A stretch of 24,557 bases of DNA from Tritrichomonas musculus. Its lineage: Eukaryota; Parabasalia; Tritrichomonadida; Tritrichomonadidae. This document shows, piece by piece, positions 12,001-21,759 of the stretch. A model generated the notes under the pieces. That model ran no database searches. It had not been told where the DNA came from and saw only the letters and a program-made list of their open reading frames with translations. The position numbers and the translations under genes were made by a program. Within the stretch, counting starts at the first letter, position 1. Every line of letters begins with the position of its first letter. Where the stretch lies: contig JAPFFF010000367.1 of the NCBI GenBank assembly GCA_039105265.1, forward strand, positions 1-24,557. The letters run 5' to 3'.

Positions 12001-13320
12001 CATCTGATGATTCAACTGCAGTTGTCGTTGAATCTGATGATTCAACTGTAGTTCTCGTTGAATCTGATGATTCAACTGCAGTTCTCGTTGAATCTGATGA
12101 TTCAACTGTAGTTCTCGTTGAATCTGATGGTTCAACTGCAGTTCTCGTTGAATCTGATGATTCAACTGCAGTTCTCGTTGAATCTGATGATTCAACTGCA
12201 GTTCTTGTTGCATCTGATGATTCAACTGCAGTTCTTGTTTCATCTGATGATTCAACTGCAGTTCTCGTTGAATCTTATTATTAAACTGCAGTTCTCGTTG
12301 CATCTGATGATTCAACTGCAGTTCTCGTTGCATCTGATGATTCAACTGCAGTTGTCGTTGCATCTGATGATTCAACTGCAGTTCTCGTTGCATCTGATGA
12401 TTCAACTGCAGTTCTCGTTGAATCTGATGATTCAACTGCAGTTCTCGTTGAATCTGATGATTCAACTGCAGTTCTCGTTGCATCTGATGATTCAACTGCA
12501 GTTCTCGTTGAATCTGATGATTCAACTGCAGTTCTCGTTGCATCTGATGATTCAACTGCAGTTGTCGTTGCATCTGATGATTCAACTGCAGTTCTCGTTG
12601 CATCTGATGATTCAACTGCAGTTCTCGTTGCATCTGATGATTCAACTGCAGTTCTCGTTGCATCTGATGATTCAACTGCAGTTCTCGTTGCATCTGATGA
12701 TTCAACTGCAGTTCTCGTTGAATCTGATGATTCAACTGCAGTTCTCGTTGCATCTGATGATTCAACTGCAGTTCTCGTTGCATCTGATGATTCAACTGCA
12801 GTTCTCGTTGCATCTGATGATTCAACTGCAGTTCTCGTTGCATCTGATGATTCAACTGCAGTTCTCGTTGAATCTGATGATTCAACTGCAGTTGTCGTTG
12901 CATCTGATGATTCAACTGCAGTTCTTGTTGCATCTTAATATTAAACGGCAGTTCTCGTTGCATTTGATGATTCAACTGCAGTTCTCGTTGAATCTGATGA
13001 TTCAACTGCAGTTCTCGTTGAATCTGATGATTCAACTGCAGTTGTCGTTGCATCTGATGATTCAACTGCAGTTCTTGTTGCATCTTAATATTAAACGGCA
13101 GTTCTCGTTGCATTTGATGATTCAACTGCAGTTCTCGTTGAATCTGATGATTCAACTGCAGTTCTCGTTGAATCTGATGATTCAACTGCAGTTCTCGTTG
13201 CATCTGATGATTCAACTGCAGTTCTCGTTGAATCTGATGATTCAACTGCAGTTCTCGTTGCATCTGATGATTCAACTGCAGTTCTCGTTGCATCTGATGA
13301 TTCAACTGCAGTTGTCGTTG

Positions 13321-15300
13321 CATCTGATGATTCAACTGCAGTTCTTGTTTCATCTTATTATTAAACTGCAGTTCTCGTTGAATCTTATTATTAAACTGCA
13401 GTTCTCGTTGAATCTGATGATTCAACTGCAGTTCTCGTTGAATCTGATGATTCAACTGCAGTTCTCGTTGCATCTGATGATTCAACTGCAGTTCTCGTTG
13501 CATCTGATGATTCAACTGCAGTTGTCGTTGAATCTGATGATTCAACTGCAGTTGTCGTTGAATCTGATGATTCAACTGCAGTTCTCGTTGCATCTGATGA
13601 TTCAACTGCAGTTCTTGTTGCATCTTAATATTAAACGGCAGTTCTTGTTGCATCTGATGGTTCAACTGCAGTTCTCGTTGCATCTGATGATTCAACTGCA
13701 GTTCTCGTTGCATCTGATGATTCAACTGCAGTTCTCGTTGCATCTGATGATTCAACTGCAGTTCTCGTTGCATCTGATGATTCAACTGCAGTTCTCGTTG
13801 CATCTGATGATTCAACTGCAGTTCTCGTTGCATCTGATGATTCAACTGCAGTTCTCGTTGAATCTGATGATTCAACTGCAGTTCTCGTTGCATCTGATGA
13901 TTCAACTGCAGTTCTCGTTGCATCTGATGATTCAACTGCAGTTGTCGTTGCATCTGATGATTCAACTGCAGTTCTCGTTGAATCTGATGATTCAACTGCA
14001 GTTCTCGTTGCATCTGATGATTCAACTGCAGTTCTCGTTGCATCTGATGATTCAACTGCAGTTGTCGTTGCATCTGATGATTCAACTGCAGTTCTCGTTG
14101 AATCTGATGGTTCAACTGCAGTTCTCGTTGAATCTGATGATTCAACTGCAGTTCTTATTTCATCTGATGATTCAACTGCAGTTCTCGTTGCATCTGATGA
14201 TTCAACTGCAGTTCTCGTTGAATCTGATGATTCAACTGCAGTTGTCGTTGCATCTGATGATTCAACTGCAGTTCTCGTTGCATCTGATGATTCAACTGCA
14301 GTTCTCGTTGCATCTGATGATTCAACTGCAGTTCTCGTTGCATCTGATGATTCAACTGCAGTTCTCGTTGCATCTGATGATTCAACTGCAGTTCTCGTTG
14401 AATCTGATGATTCAACTGCAGTTCTCGTTGCATCTGATGATTCAACTGCAGTTCTCGTTGCATCTGATGATTCAACTGCAGTTCTCGTTGCATCTGATGA
14501 TTCAACTGCAGTTCTCGTTGAATCTGATGATTCAACTGCAGTTGTCGTTGCATCTGATGATTCAACTGCAGTTCTTGTTGCATCTTAATATTAAACGGCA
14601 GTTCTCGTTGCATCTGATGATTCAACTGCAGTTCTCGTTGCATCTGATGATTCAACTGCAGTTCTCGTTGCATCTGATGATTCAACTGCAGTTCTCGTTG
14701 CATCTGATGATTCAACTGCAGTTCTCGTTGAATCTGATGATTCAACTGCAGTTCTCGTTGCATCTGATGATTCAACTGCAGTTCTCGTTGCATCTGATGA
14801 TTCAACTGCAGTTCTCGTTGCATCTGATGATTCAACTGCAGTTCTCGTTGAATCTGATGATTCAACTGCAGTTGTCGTTGCATCTGATGATTCAACTGCA
14901 GTTCTTGTTGCATCTTAATATTAAACGGCAGTTCTCGTTGCATTTGATGATTCAACTGCAGTTCTCGTTGAATCTGATGATTCAACTGCAGTTCTCGTTG
15001 AATCTGATGATTCAACTGCAGTTCTTATTTCATCTGATGATTCAACTGCAGTTCTCGTTGAATCTGATGATTCAACTGCAGTTCTCGTTGCATCTGATGG
15101 TTCAACTGCAGTTCTCGTTGAATCTGATGATTCAACTGCAGTTCTTATTTCATCTGATGATTCAACTGCAGTTCTCGTTGCATCTGATGATTCAACTGCA
15201 GTTCTCGTTGAATCTGATGATTCAACTGCAGTTCTCGTTGCATCTGATGATTCAACTGCAGTTCTCGTTGCATCTGATGATTCAACTGCAGTTCTCGTTG
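13321..15300. repeat. 1980-bp higher-order repeat, copy 1
   Basis: This is a 66-unit higher-order repeat, followed head to tail by a second copy at 15301. The first 56 units (13321-15000) match 15301-16980 with two substitutions by eye: CAT/AAT at 14131 against 16111, and CTGCAG against CTACAG in the unit at 14881 against 16861. The last ten units differ between copies. The 420 bp just before this copy (12901-13320) resemble 16861-17280 instead, so a further copy probably began upstream. Confidence 0.87.
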
Positions 15301-17280
15301 CATCTGATGATTCAACTGCAGTTCTTGTTTCATCTTATTATTAAACTGCAGTTCTCGTTGAATCTTATTATTAAACTGCAGTTCTCGTTGAATCTGATGA
15401 TTCAACTGCAGTTCTCGTTGAATCTGATGATTCAACTGCAGTTCTCGTTGCATCTGATGATTCAACTGCAGTTCTCGTTGCATCTGATGATTCAACTGCA
15501 GTTGTCGTTGAATCTGATGATTCAACTGCAGTTGTCGTTGAATCTGATGATTCAACTGCAGTTCTCGTTGCATCTGATGATTCAACTGCAGTTCTTGTTG
15601 CATCTTAATATTAAACGGCAGTTCTTGTTGCATCTGATGGTTCAACTGCAGTTCTCGTTGCATCTGATGATTCAACTGCAGTTCTCGTTGCATCTGATGA
15701 TTCAACTGCAGTTCTCGTTGCATCTGATGATTCAACTGCAGTTCTCGTTGCATCTGATGATTCAACTGCAGTTCTCGTTGCATCTGATGATTCAACTGCA
15801 GTTCTCGTTGCATCTGATGATTCAACTGCAGTTCTCGTTGAATCTGATGATTCAACTGCAGTTCTCGTTGCATCTGATGATTCAACTGCAGTTCTCGTTG
15901 CATCTGATGATTCAACTGCAGTTGTCGTTGCATCTGATGATTCAACTGCAGTTCTCGTTGAATCTGATGATTCAACTGCAGTTCTCGTTGCATCTGATGA
16001 TTCAACTGCAGTTCTCGTTGCATCTGATGATTCAACTGCAGTTGTCGTTGCATCTGATGATTCAACTGCAGTTCTCGTTGAATCTGATGGTTCAACTGCA
16101 GTTCTCGTTGCATCTGATGATTCAACTGCAGTTCTTATTTCATCTGATGATTCAACTGCAGTTCTCGTTGCATCTGATGATTCAACTGCAGTTCTCGTTG
16201 AATCTGATGATTCAACTGCAGTTGTCGTTGCATCTGATGATTCAACTGCAGTTCTCGTTGCATCTGATGATTCAACTGCAGTTCTCGTTGCATCTGATGA
16301 TTCAACTGCAGTTCTCGTTGCATCTGATGATTCAACTGCAGTTCTCGTTGCATCTGATGATTCAACTGCAGTTCTCGTTGAATCTGATGATTCAACTGCA
16401 GTTCTCGTTGCATCTGATGATTCAACTGCAGTTCTCGTTGCATCTGATGATTCAACTGCAGTTCTCGTTGCATCTGATGATTCAACTGCAGTTCTCGTTG
16501 AATCTGATGATTCAACTGCAGTTGTCGTTGCATCTGATGATTCAACTGCAGTTCTTGTTGCATCTTAATATTAAACGGCAGTTCTCGTTGCATCTGATGA
16601 TTCAACTGCAGTTCTCGTTGCATCTGATGATTCAACTGCAGTTCTCGTTGCATCTGATGATTCAACTGCAGTTCTCGTTGCATCTGATGATTCAACTGCA
16701 GTTCTCGTTGAATCTGATGATTCAACTGCAGTTCTCGTTGCATCTGATGATTCAACTGCAGTTCTCGTTGCATCTGATGATTCAACTGCAGTTCTCGTTG
16801 CATCTGATGATTCAACTGCAGTTCTCGTTGAATCTGATGATTCAACTGCAGTTGTCGTTGCATCTGATGATTCAACTACAGTTCTTGTTGCATCTTAATA
16901 TTAAACGGCAGTTCTCGTTGCATTTGATGATTCAACTGCAGTTCTCGTTGAATCTGATGATTCAACTGCAGTTCTCGTTGAATCTGATGATTCAACTGCA
17001 GTTGTCGTTGCATCTGATGATTCAACTGCAGTTCTTGTTGCATCTTAATATTAAACGGCAGTTCTCGTTGCATTTGATGATTCAACTGCAGTTCTCGTTG
17101 AATCTGATGATTCAACTGCAGTTCTCGTTGAATCTGATGATTCAACTGCAGTTGTCGTTGCATCTGATGATTCAACTGCAGTTCTCGTTGAATCTGATGA
17201 TTCAACTGCAGTTCTCGTTGCATCTGATGATTCAACTGCAGTTCTCGTTGCATCTGATGATTCAACTGCAGTTGTCGTTG
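15301..17280. repeat. 1980-bp higher-order repeat, copy 2
   Basis: Second 66-unit copy. It keeps the diverged CTTAATATTAAACGG units at the same relative places as copy 1 (15601, 16561, 16891) and has an extra one at 17041, matching 13081 before copy 1. One unit (16861) carries CTACAG, which removes its PstI site. Confidence 0.87.
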
Positions 17281-18150
17281 CATCTGATGATTCAACTGCA
17301 GTTCTTGTTTCATCTTATTATTAAACTGCAGTTCTCGTTGAATCTTATTATTAAACTGCAGTTCTCGTTGCATCTGATGATTCAACTGCAGTTCTCGTTG
17401 AATCTGATGATTCAACTGCAGTTCTCGTTGCATCTGATGATTCAACTGCAGTTCTCGTTGCATCTGATGATTCAACTGCAGTTCTCGTTGCATCTGATGA
17501 TTCAACTGCAGTTGTCGTTGCATCTGATGGTTCAACTGCAGTTCTCGTTGAATCTGATGATTCAACTGCAGTTCTCGTTGCATCTGATGATTCAACTGCA
17601 GTTCTTGTTGCATCTTAATATTAAACGGCAGTTCTTGTTGCATCTGATGGTTCAACTGCAGTTCTCGTTGCATCTGATGATTCAACTGCAGTTCTCGTTG
17701 CATCTGATGATTCAACTGCAGTTCTCGTTGCATCTGATGATTCAACTGCAGTTCTCGTTGCATCTGATGATTCAACTGCAGTTCTCGTTGCATCTGATGA
17801 TTCAACTGCAGTTCTCGTTGCATCTGATGATTCAACTGCAGTTCTCGTTGAATCTGATGATTCAACTGCAGTTCTCGTTGCATCTGATGATTCAACTGCA
17901 GTTCTCGTTGCATCTGATGATTCAACTGCAGTTGTCGTTGCATCTGATGATTCAACTGCAGTTCTCGTTGAATCTGATGATTCAACTGCAGTTCTCGTTG
18001 CATCTGATGATTCAACTGCAGTTCTCGTTGCATCTGATGATTCAACTGCAGTTGTCGTTGCATCTGATGATTCAACTGCAGTTCTCGTTGAATCTGATGG
18101 TTCAACTGCAGTTCTCGTTGAATCTGATGATTCAACTGCAGTTCTTATTT
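17281..18150. repeat. 1980-bp higher-order repeat, copy 3 (partial)
   Basis: The copy starts with the same two units as the others (CTTGTTT, then CATCTTATTA) and contains one additional unit near 17371-17580, so the shared unit at 17611 is offset by 2010 rather than 1980 bp. From 17581 to 18150 it tracks 15571-16140 almost exactly. After 18150 the order instead resembles 15151-15350 and then leaves the pattern. Confidence 0.8.
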
Positions 18151-18900
18151 CATCTGATGATTCAACTGCAGTTCTCGTTGCATCTGATGATTCAACTGCA
18201 GTTCTCGTTGAATCTGATGATTCAACTGCAGTTCTCGTTGCATCTGATGATTCAACTGCAGTTCTCGTTGCATCTGATGATTCAACTGCAGTTGTCGTTG
18301 CATCTGATGATTCAACTGCAGTTCTTGTTTCATCTTATTATTAAACTTCAGTTCTCGTTGAATCTGATGATTCAACTGCAGTTCTCGTTGCATCTGATGA
18401 TTCAACTGCAGTTCTCGTTGCATCTGATGATTCAACTGCAGTTCTCGTTGCATCTGATGATTCAACTGCAGTTCTCGTTGAATCTGATGATTCAACTGCA
18501 GTTGTCGTTGCATCTGATGATTCAACTGCAGTTCTCGTTGAATCTGATGATTCAACTGCAGTTCTTGTTTCATCTTATTATTAAACTGCAGTTCTCGTTG
18601 AATCTTATGATTAAACTGCAGTTCTTTTTGAATCTTATTATTAAACTACAGTTCTCGTTGCATCTGATGATTCAACTGCAGTTCTCGTTGCATCTGATGA
18701 TTCAACTGCAGTTCTCGTTGCATCTGATGATTCAACTGCAGTTCTCGTTGCATCTGATGATTCAACTGCAGTTCTCGTTGAATCTGATGATTCAACTGCA
18801 GTTGTCGTTGCATCTGATGATTCAACTGTAGTTCTCGTTGAATCTGATGATTCAACTGCAGTTCTCGTTGAATCTGATGATTCAACTGCAGTTCTCGTTG

Positions 18901-18991
18901 CATCTGATGATTCAACTGCAGTTGTCGTTGAATCTGATGATTCAACTGCAGTTGTAGTTTAATCTGATGGTTCAAATTGCAGTTGTAGTTT
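18901..18991. other. Junction A to B
   Basis: The unit at 18901 is a normal block A unit (CAT start, tail TTGTCGTTG). The next, 18931-18960, has an A-like first half (GATGATTCAACTGCAG) and a B tail (TTGTAGTTT). The unit from 18961 is a typical 31-bp block B unit. The switch thus takes one unit, with no non-repeat DNA and no target-site-like duplication. Confidence 0.85.
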
Positions 18992-19141
18992 AATCTGATG
19001 GTTCAATTGCAGTTGCAGCTGAATCTGATGGTTCAATTGCAGTTGTAGTTTAATCTGATGGTTCAATTGCAGTTGTAGTTTAATCTAATGGTTCAATTGA
19101 AGTTGTAGCTGAATCTGATGGTTCAATTGCAGTTGTAGTTT

Positions 19142-19232
19142 AATCTAATGGTTCAATTTCAGTTGTAGCTTAATCTAATGGTTCAAATTGCAGTTGCAGC
19201 TGAATCTAATGGTTCAATTGAAGTTGTAGTTT
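19142..19232. repeat. Block B three-unit composite (91 bp), first of five copies
   Basis: Three successive TAATGG units recur together: one with TTCAATTTCAG and tail GTAGCTT, a 31-bp one with tail GCAGCTG, and one with TTCAATTGAAG and tail GTAGTTT. Copies lie at 19142-19232, 19415-19505, 20358-20448, 20540-20630 and 20691-20781. Block B therefore has its own higher-order structure, independent of block A. Confidence 0.85.
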
Positions 19233-19566
19233 AATCTGATGGTTCAAATTGCAGTTGTAGTTTAATCTAATGGTTCAAATTGCAGTTGCAGCTGAATCTG
19301 ATGGTTCAATTGCAGTTGTAGTTTAATCTGATGGTTCAATTGCAGTTGTAGTTTAATCTGATGGTTCAATTGCAGTTGTAGTTTAATCTGATGGTTCAAT
19401 TGCAGTTGTAGTTTAATCTAATGGTTCAATTTCAGTTGTAGCTTAATCTAATGGTTCAAATTGCAGTTGCAGCTGAATCTAATGGTTCAATTGAAGTTGT
19501 AGTTTAATCTGATGGTTCAATTGCAGTTGCAGCTGAATCTGATGGTTCAAATTGCAGTTGTAGCTG

Positions 19567-19626
19567 AATCTAATGGTTCAACTGCAGTTGTAGTTTAATC
19601 TGATGATTCAACTGCAGTTGTAGTTT
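19567..19626. repeat. Block B two-unit composite retaining PstI sites, first of five copies
   Basis: A TAATGG unit with TTCAACTGCAG is followed by a GATGATTCAACTGCAG unit, both with the tail GTTGTAGTTT. Copies start at 19567, 19902, 19993 (its second unit is the 31-bp form), 20843 and 21270. The second unit is half A-like and half B-like and is identical to 18931-18960, the first unit of block B. Confidence 0.85.
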
Positions 19627-21698
19627 AATCTGATGGTTCAATTGCAGTTGTAGTTTAATCTGATGGTTCAATTGCAGTTGTAGTTTAATCTAATGGTTCA
19701 AATTGCAGTTGTAGCTGAATCTGATGGTTCAAATTGCAGTTGTAGTTTAATCTGATGGTTCAATTGCAGTTGTAGTTTAATCTGATGGTTCAAATTGCAG
19801 TTGTAGCTGAATCTGATGGTTCAAATTGCAGTTGTAGTTTAATCTGATGGTTCAATTGCAGTTGCAGCTGAATCTGATGGTTCAAATTGCAGTTTTAGCT
19901 GAATCTAATGGTTCAACTGCAGTTGTAGTTTAATCTGATGATTCAACTGCAGTTGTAGTTTAATCTGATGGTTCAAATTGCAGTTGTAGTTTAATCTAAT
20001 GGTTCAACTGCAGTTGTAGTTTAATCTGATGATTCAAATTGCAGTTGTAGTTTAATCTGATGGTTCAAATTGCAGTTGCAGCTGAATCTGATGGTTCAAA
20101 TTGCAGTTGTAGTTTAATCTGATGGTTCAATTGCAGTTGTAGTTTAATCTGATGGTTCAATTGCAGTTGTAGTTTAATCTGATGGTTCAAATTGCAGTTG
20201 TAGCTTAATCTGATGGTTCAAATTGCAGTTGTAGTTTAATCTGATGGTTCAATTGCAGTTGTAGTTTAATCTGATGGTTCAATTGCAGTTGTAGTTTAAT
20301 CTGATAGTTCAATTGCAGTTGTAGTTTAATCTGATGGTTCAATTGCAGTTGTAGTTTAATCTAATGGTTCAATTTCAGTTGTAGCTTAATCTAATGGTTC
20401 AAATTGCAGTTGCAGCTGAATCTAATGGTTCAATTGAAGTTGTAGTTTAATCTGATGGTTCAAATTGCAGTTGCAGCTGAATCTAATGGTTCAATTGCAG
20501 TTGTAGTTTAATCTGATGGTTCAATTGCAGTTGTAGTTTAATCTAATGGTTCAATTTCAGTTGTAGCTTAATCTAATGGTTCAAATTGCAGTTGCAGCTG
20601 AATCTAATGGTTCAATTGAAGTTGTAGTTTAATCTGATGGTTCAATTGCAGTTGCAGCTGAATCTGATGGTTCAATTGCAGTTGTAGTTTAATCTAATGG
20701 TTCAATTTCAGTTGTAGCTTAATCTAATGGTTCAAATTGCAGTTGCAGCTGAATCTAATGGTTCAATTGAAGTTGTAGTTTAATCTGATGGTTCAATTGC
20801 AGTTGCAGCTGAATCTGATGGTTCAAATTGCAGTTGTAGCTGAATCTAATGGTTCAACTGCAGTTGTAGTTTAATCTGATGATTCAACTGCAGTTGTAGT
20901 TTAATCTGATGGTTCAATTGCAGTTGTAGTTTAATCTGATGGTTCAAATTGCAGTTGTAGCTTAATCTGATGGTTCAAATTGCAGTTGTAGTTTAATCTG
21001 ATGGTTCAATTGCAGTTGTAGTTTAATCTGATGGTTCAACTGCAGTTGTAGTTTAATCTGATGGTTCAAATTGCAGTTGTAGTTTAATCTGATGATTCAA
21101 CTGCAGTTGTAGTTTAATCTGATGGTTCAAATTGCAGTTGTAGCTGAATCTGATGGTTCAAATTGCAGTTGTAGTTTAATCTGATGGTTCAATTGCAGTT
21201 GCAGCTGAATCTGATGGTTCAAATTGCAGTTGCAGCTGAATCTGATGGTTCAAATTGCAGTTGTAGCTGAATCTAATGGTTCAACTGCAGTTGTAGTTTA
21301 ATCTGATGATTCAACTGCAGTTGTAGTTTAATCTGATGATTCAAATTGCAGTTGTAGTTTAATCTGATGATTCAAATTGCAGTTGCAGCTGAATCTGATG
21401 GTTCAAATTGCAGTTACAGCTGAATCTAATGGTTCAAATTGCAGTTGTAGCTGAATCTGATGGTTCAAATTGCAGTTGTAGTTTAATCTGATGGTTCAAT
21501 TGCAGTTGTAGTTTAATCTGATGGTTCAAATTGCAGTTGTAGTTTAATCTGATGATTCAAATTGCAGTTGTAGTTTAATCTGATGGTTCAATTGCAGTTG
21601 TAGTTTAATCTGATGGTTCAAATTGCAGTTGTAGTTTAATCTGATGGTTCAATTGCAGTTGTAGTTTAATCTAATGGTTCAAATTGCAGTTGTAGTTT

Positions 21699-21759
21699 AA
21701 TCTGATGGTTCAAATTGCAGTTGTAGTTTACTCTGATGATTCAACTGCAGTTCTCGTTG
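21699..21759. other. Junction B to C
   Basis: A 31-bp block B unit (21699-21729) is followed directly by an A-type unit starting ACTCTGATGA, whose second base C is unique in the window. Block C then enters in the middle of an A1 module: the units from 21730 match the order that follows the GATGG unit at 2701, 6331 and 9901. No sequence intervenes. Confidence 0.85.

Larger units (their letters stand above)
1..12360. repeat. Subdomain A1: CTGTAG-bearing part of block A
   Basis: This stretch holds 54 units in which CTGCAG is changed to CTGTAG, against one (at 18811) in the rest of block A. The change removes the PstI site. Many of these units form a cassette with three CTGTAG units 60 bp apart followed by a GATGG unit; the first CTGTAG units lie at 721, 2551, 3301, 5161, 6181, 6901, 7891, 8731, 9751 and 10471, with degenerate versions at 11611 and 12031. 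Another hallmark is the AAT-CTT-ATG unit with TTAAAC, for example at 2131, 4021, 4741, 11191 and 11731. The border with A2 is gradual: A1-like order persists to about 12330 although the last CTGTAG unit is at 12091. Confidence 0.85.
1..14073 (-). other. Very long uninterrupted minus-strand frame, coding status unproven
   Basis: Reading the minus strand from the ATG at 14073, no stop appears before the left edge, about 4,690 codons. The product would be a decapeptide repeat of the form QLNHQ(M/I)QREL, with variants such as QFNNKMQREL and, at the diverged units, PFNIKM. It is rich in Gln, with Leu or Met at positions 2, 6 and 10 of each repeat; no known domain is recognised. The CTGTAG change, a stop on the plus strand, is a silent Leu change here (CTG to CTA). 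Against a gene: the unit length is a multiple of three and the consensus lacks stops in four of six frames, so openness is expected; there is no non-repetitive N-terminus, splice signal or promoter. I infer a by-product of the repeat, with low but non-zero chance of coding. Confidence 0.3.
1..18930. repeat. Block A: 30-bp satellite array, 631 units, no indels
   Basis: Every unit begins at a position equal to 1 modulo 30, from 1 to 18930, so the length is perfectly kept over 631 units. The consensus (see 61-90) has CAT or AAT at unit positions 1-3, CTGATGATTCAA at 4-15, the PstI hexamer CTGCAG at 16-21 and TTCTCGTTG at 22-30. Variation sits at few positions: 1 (C/A), 6 (G/T), 9 (G/T), 10 (A/G), 13 (C/A), 19 (C/T), 24 (C/G), 26 (C/T) and 30 (G/T). 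Most units hold one CpG, the TCG at 25-27. The array runs off the left edge, so its full size is unknown. I do not recognise the family. Satellite DNA is the best reading; a repeat domain of a giant gene is not excluded but has no support beyond open frames. Confidence 0.97.
12361..18930. repeat. Subdomain A2: units with CTTAATATTAAACGG, few CTGTAG
   Basis: A2 is marked by ten copies of a diverged unit starting CATCTTAATATTAAACGG at 12931, 13081, 13621, 14581, 14911, 15601, 16561, 16891, 17041 and 17611. It is absent from A1 and block C. A2 also has the rare CATTTG unit (12961, 13111, 14941, 16921, 17071), always right after such a unit, and five units ending CTTATTT (14131, 15001, 15121, 16111, 18121). 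Only one CTGTAG unit occurs (18811). CAT units greatly outnumber AAT units. The right end, 18151-18930, again holds CTT units and some one-off changes, such as CTTTTTG near 18625. Confidence 0.87.
18931..21729. repeat. Block B: diverged 30/31-bp satellite family, 92 units
   Basis: Block B units are recognisably related to block A but differ in fixed ways: usually GATGG or TAATGG for GATGA, TTCAATTGC or TTCAAATTGC for TTCAACTGC, and a tail of GTTGTAGTTT, GTTGCAGCTG, GTTGTAGCTT or GTTGTAGCTG. I count 39 units of 31 bp, all with the same extra A, and 53 of 30 bp, which add to 2799 bp exactly. No CpG is seen in the block, because the TCG of block A is replaced by TAG or CAG. Most PstI sites are gone; CAATTG and CAGCTG hexamers appear instead. 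On the minus strand the 30-bp form reads as the decapeptide KLQLQLNHQI, related to block A's QLNHQMQREL, but TAATGG units and 31-bp units break that frame repeatedly. Confidence 0.95.

Noticed and set aside
12118-18831. 2,237-codon plus-strand open frame (HLMIQLQFSL repeats) as a gene
   Set aside because: The product would be an unbroken, strongly hydrophobic decapeptide repeat. The frame begins inside the array right after a CTGTAG unit, and the same frame is cut by 54 stops in A1. An open frame is the default for a 30-bp unit without a stop.
14155-18975. Shorter minus-strand frames in A2 as separate genes
   Set aside because: They are pieces of the same repeat frame between CTTATTT and CTACAG stops, without any distinct start context or non-repeat sequence.
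18931-21729. Block B as a transposable element inserted in the satellite
   Set aside because: It is itself a tandem array of a related unit, with no terminal repeats, target-site duplication or transposase or reverse transcriptase sequence.
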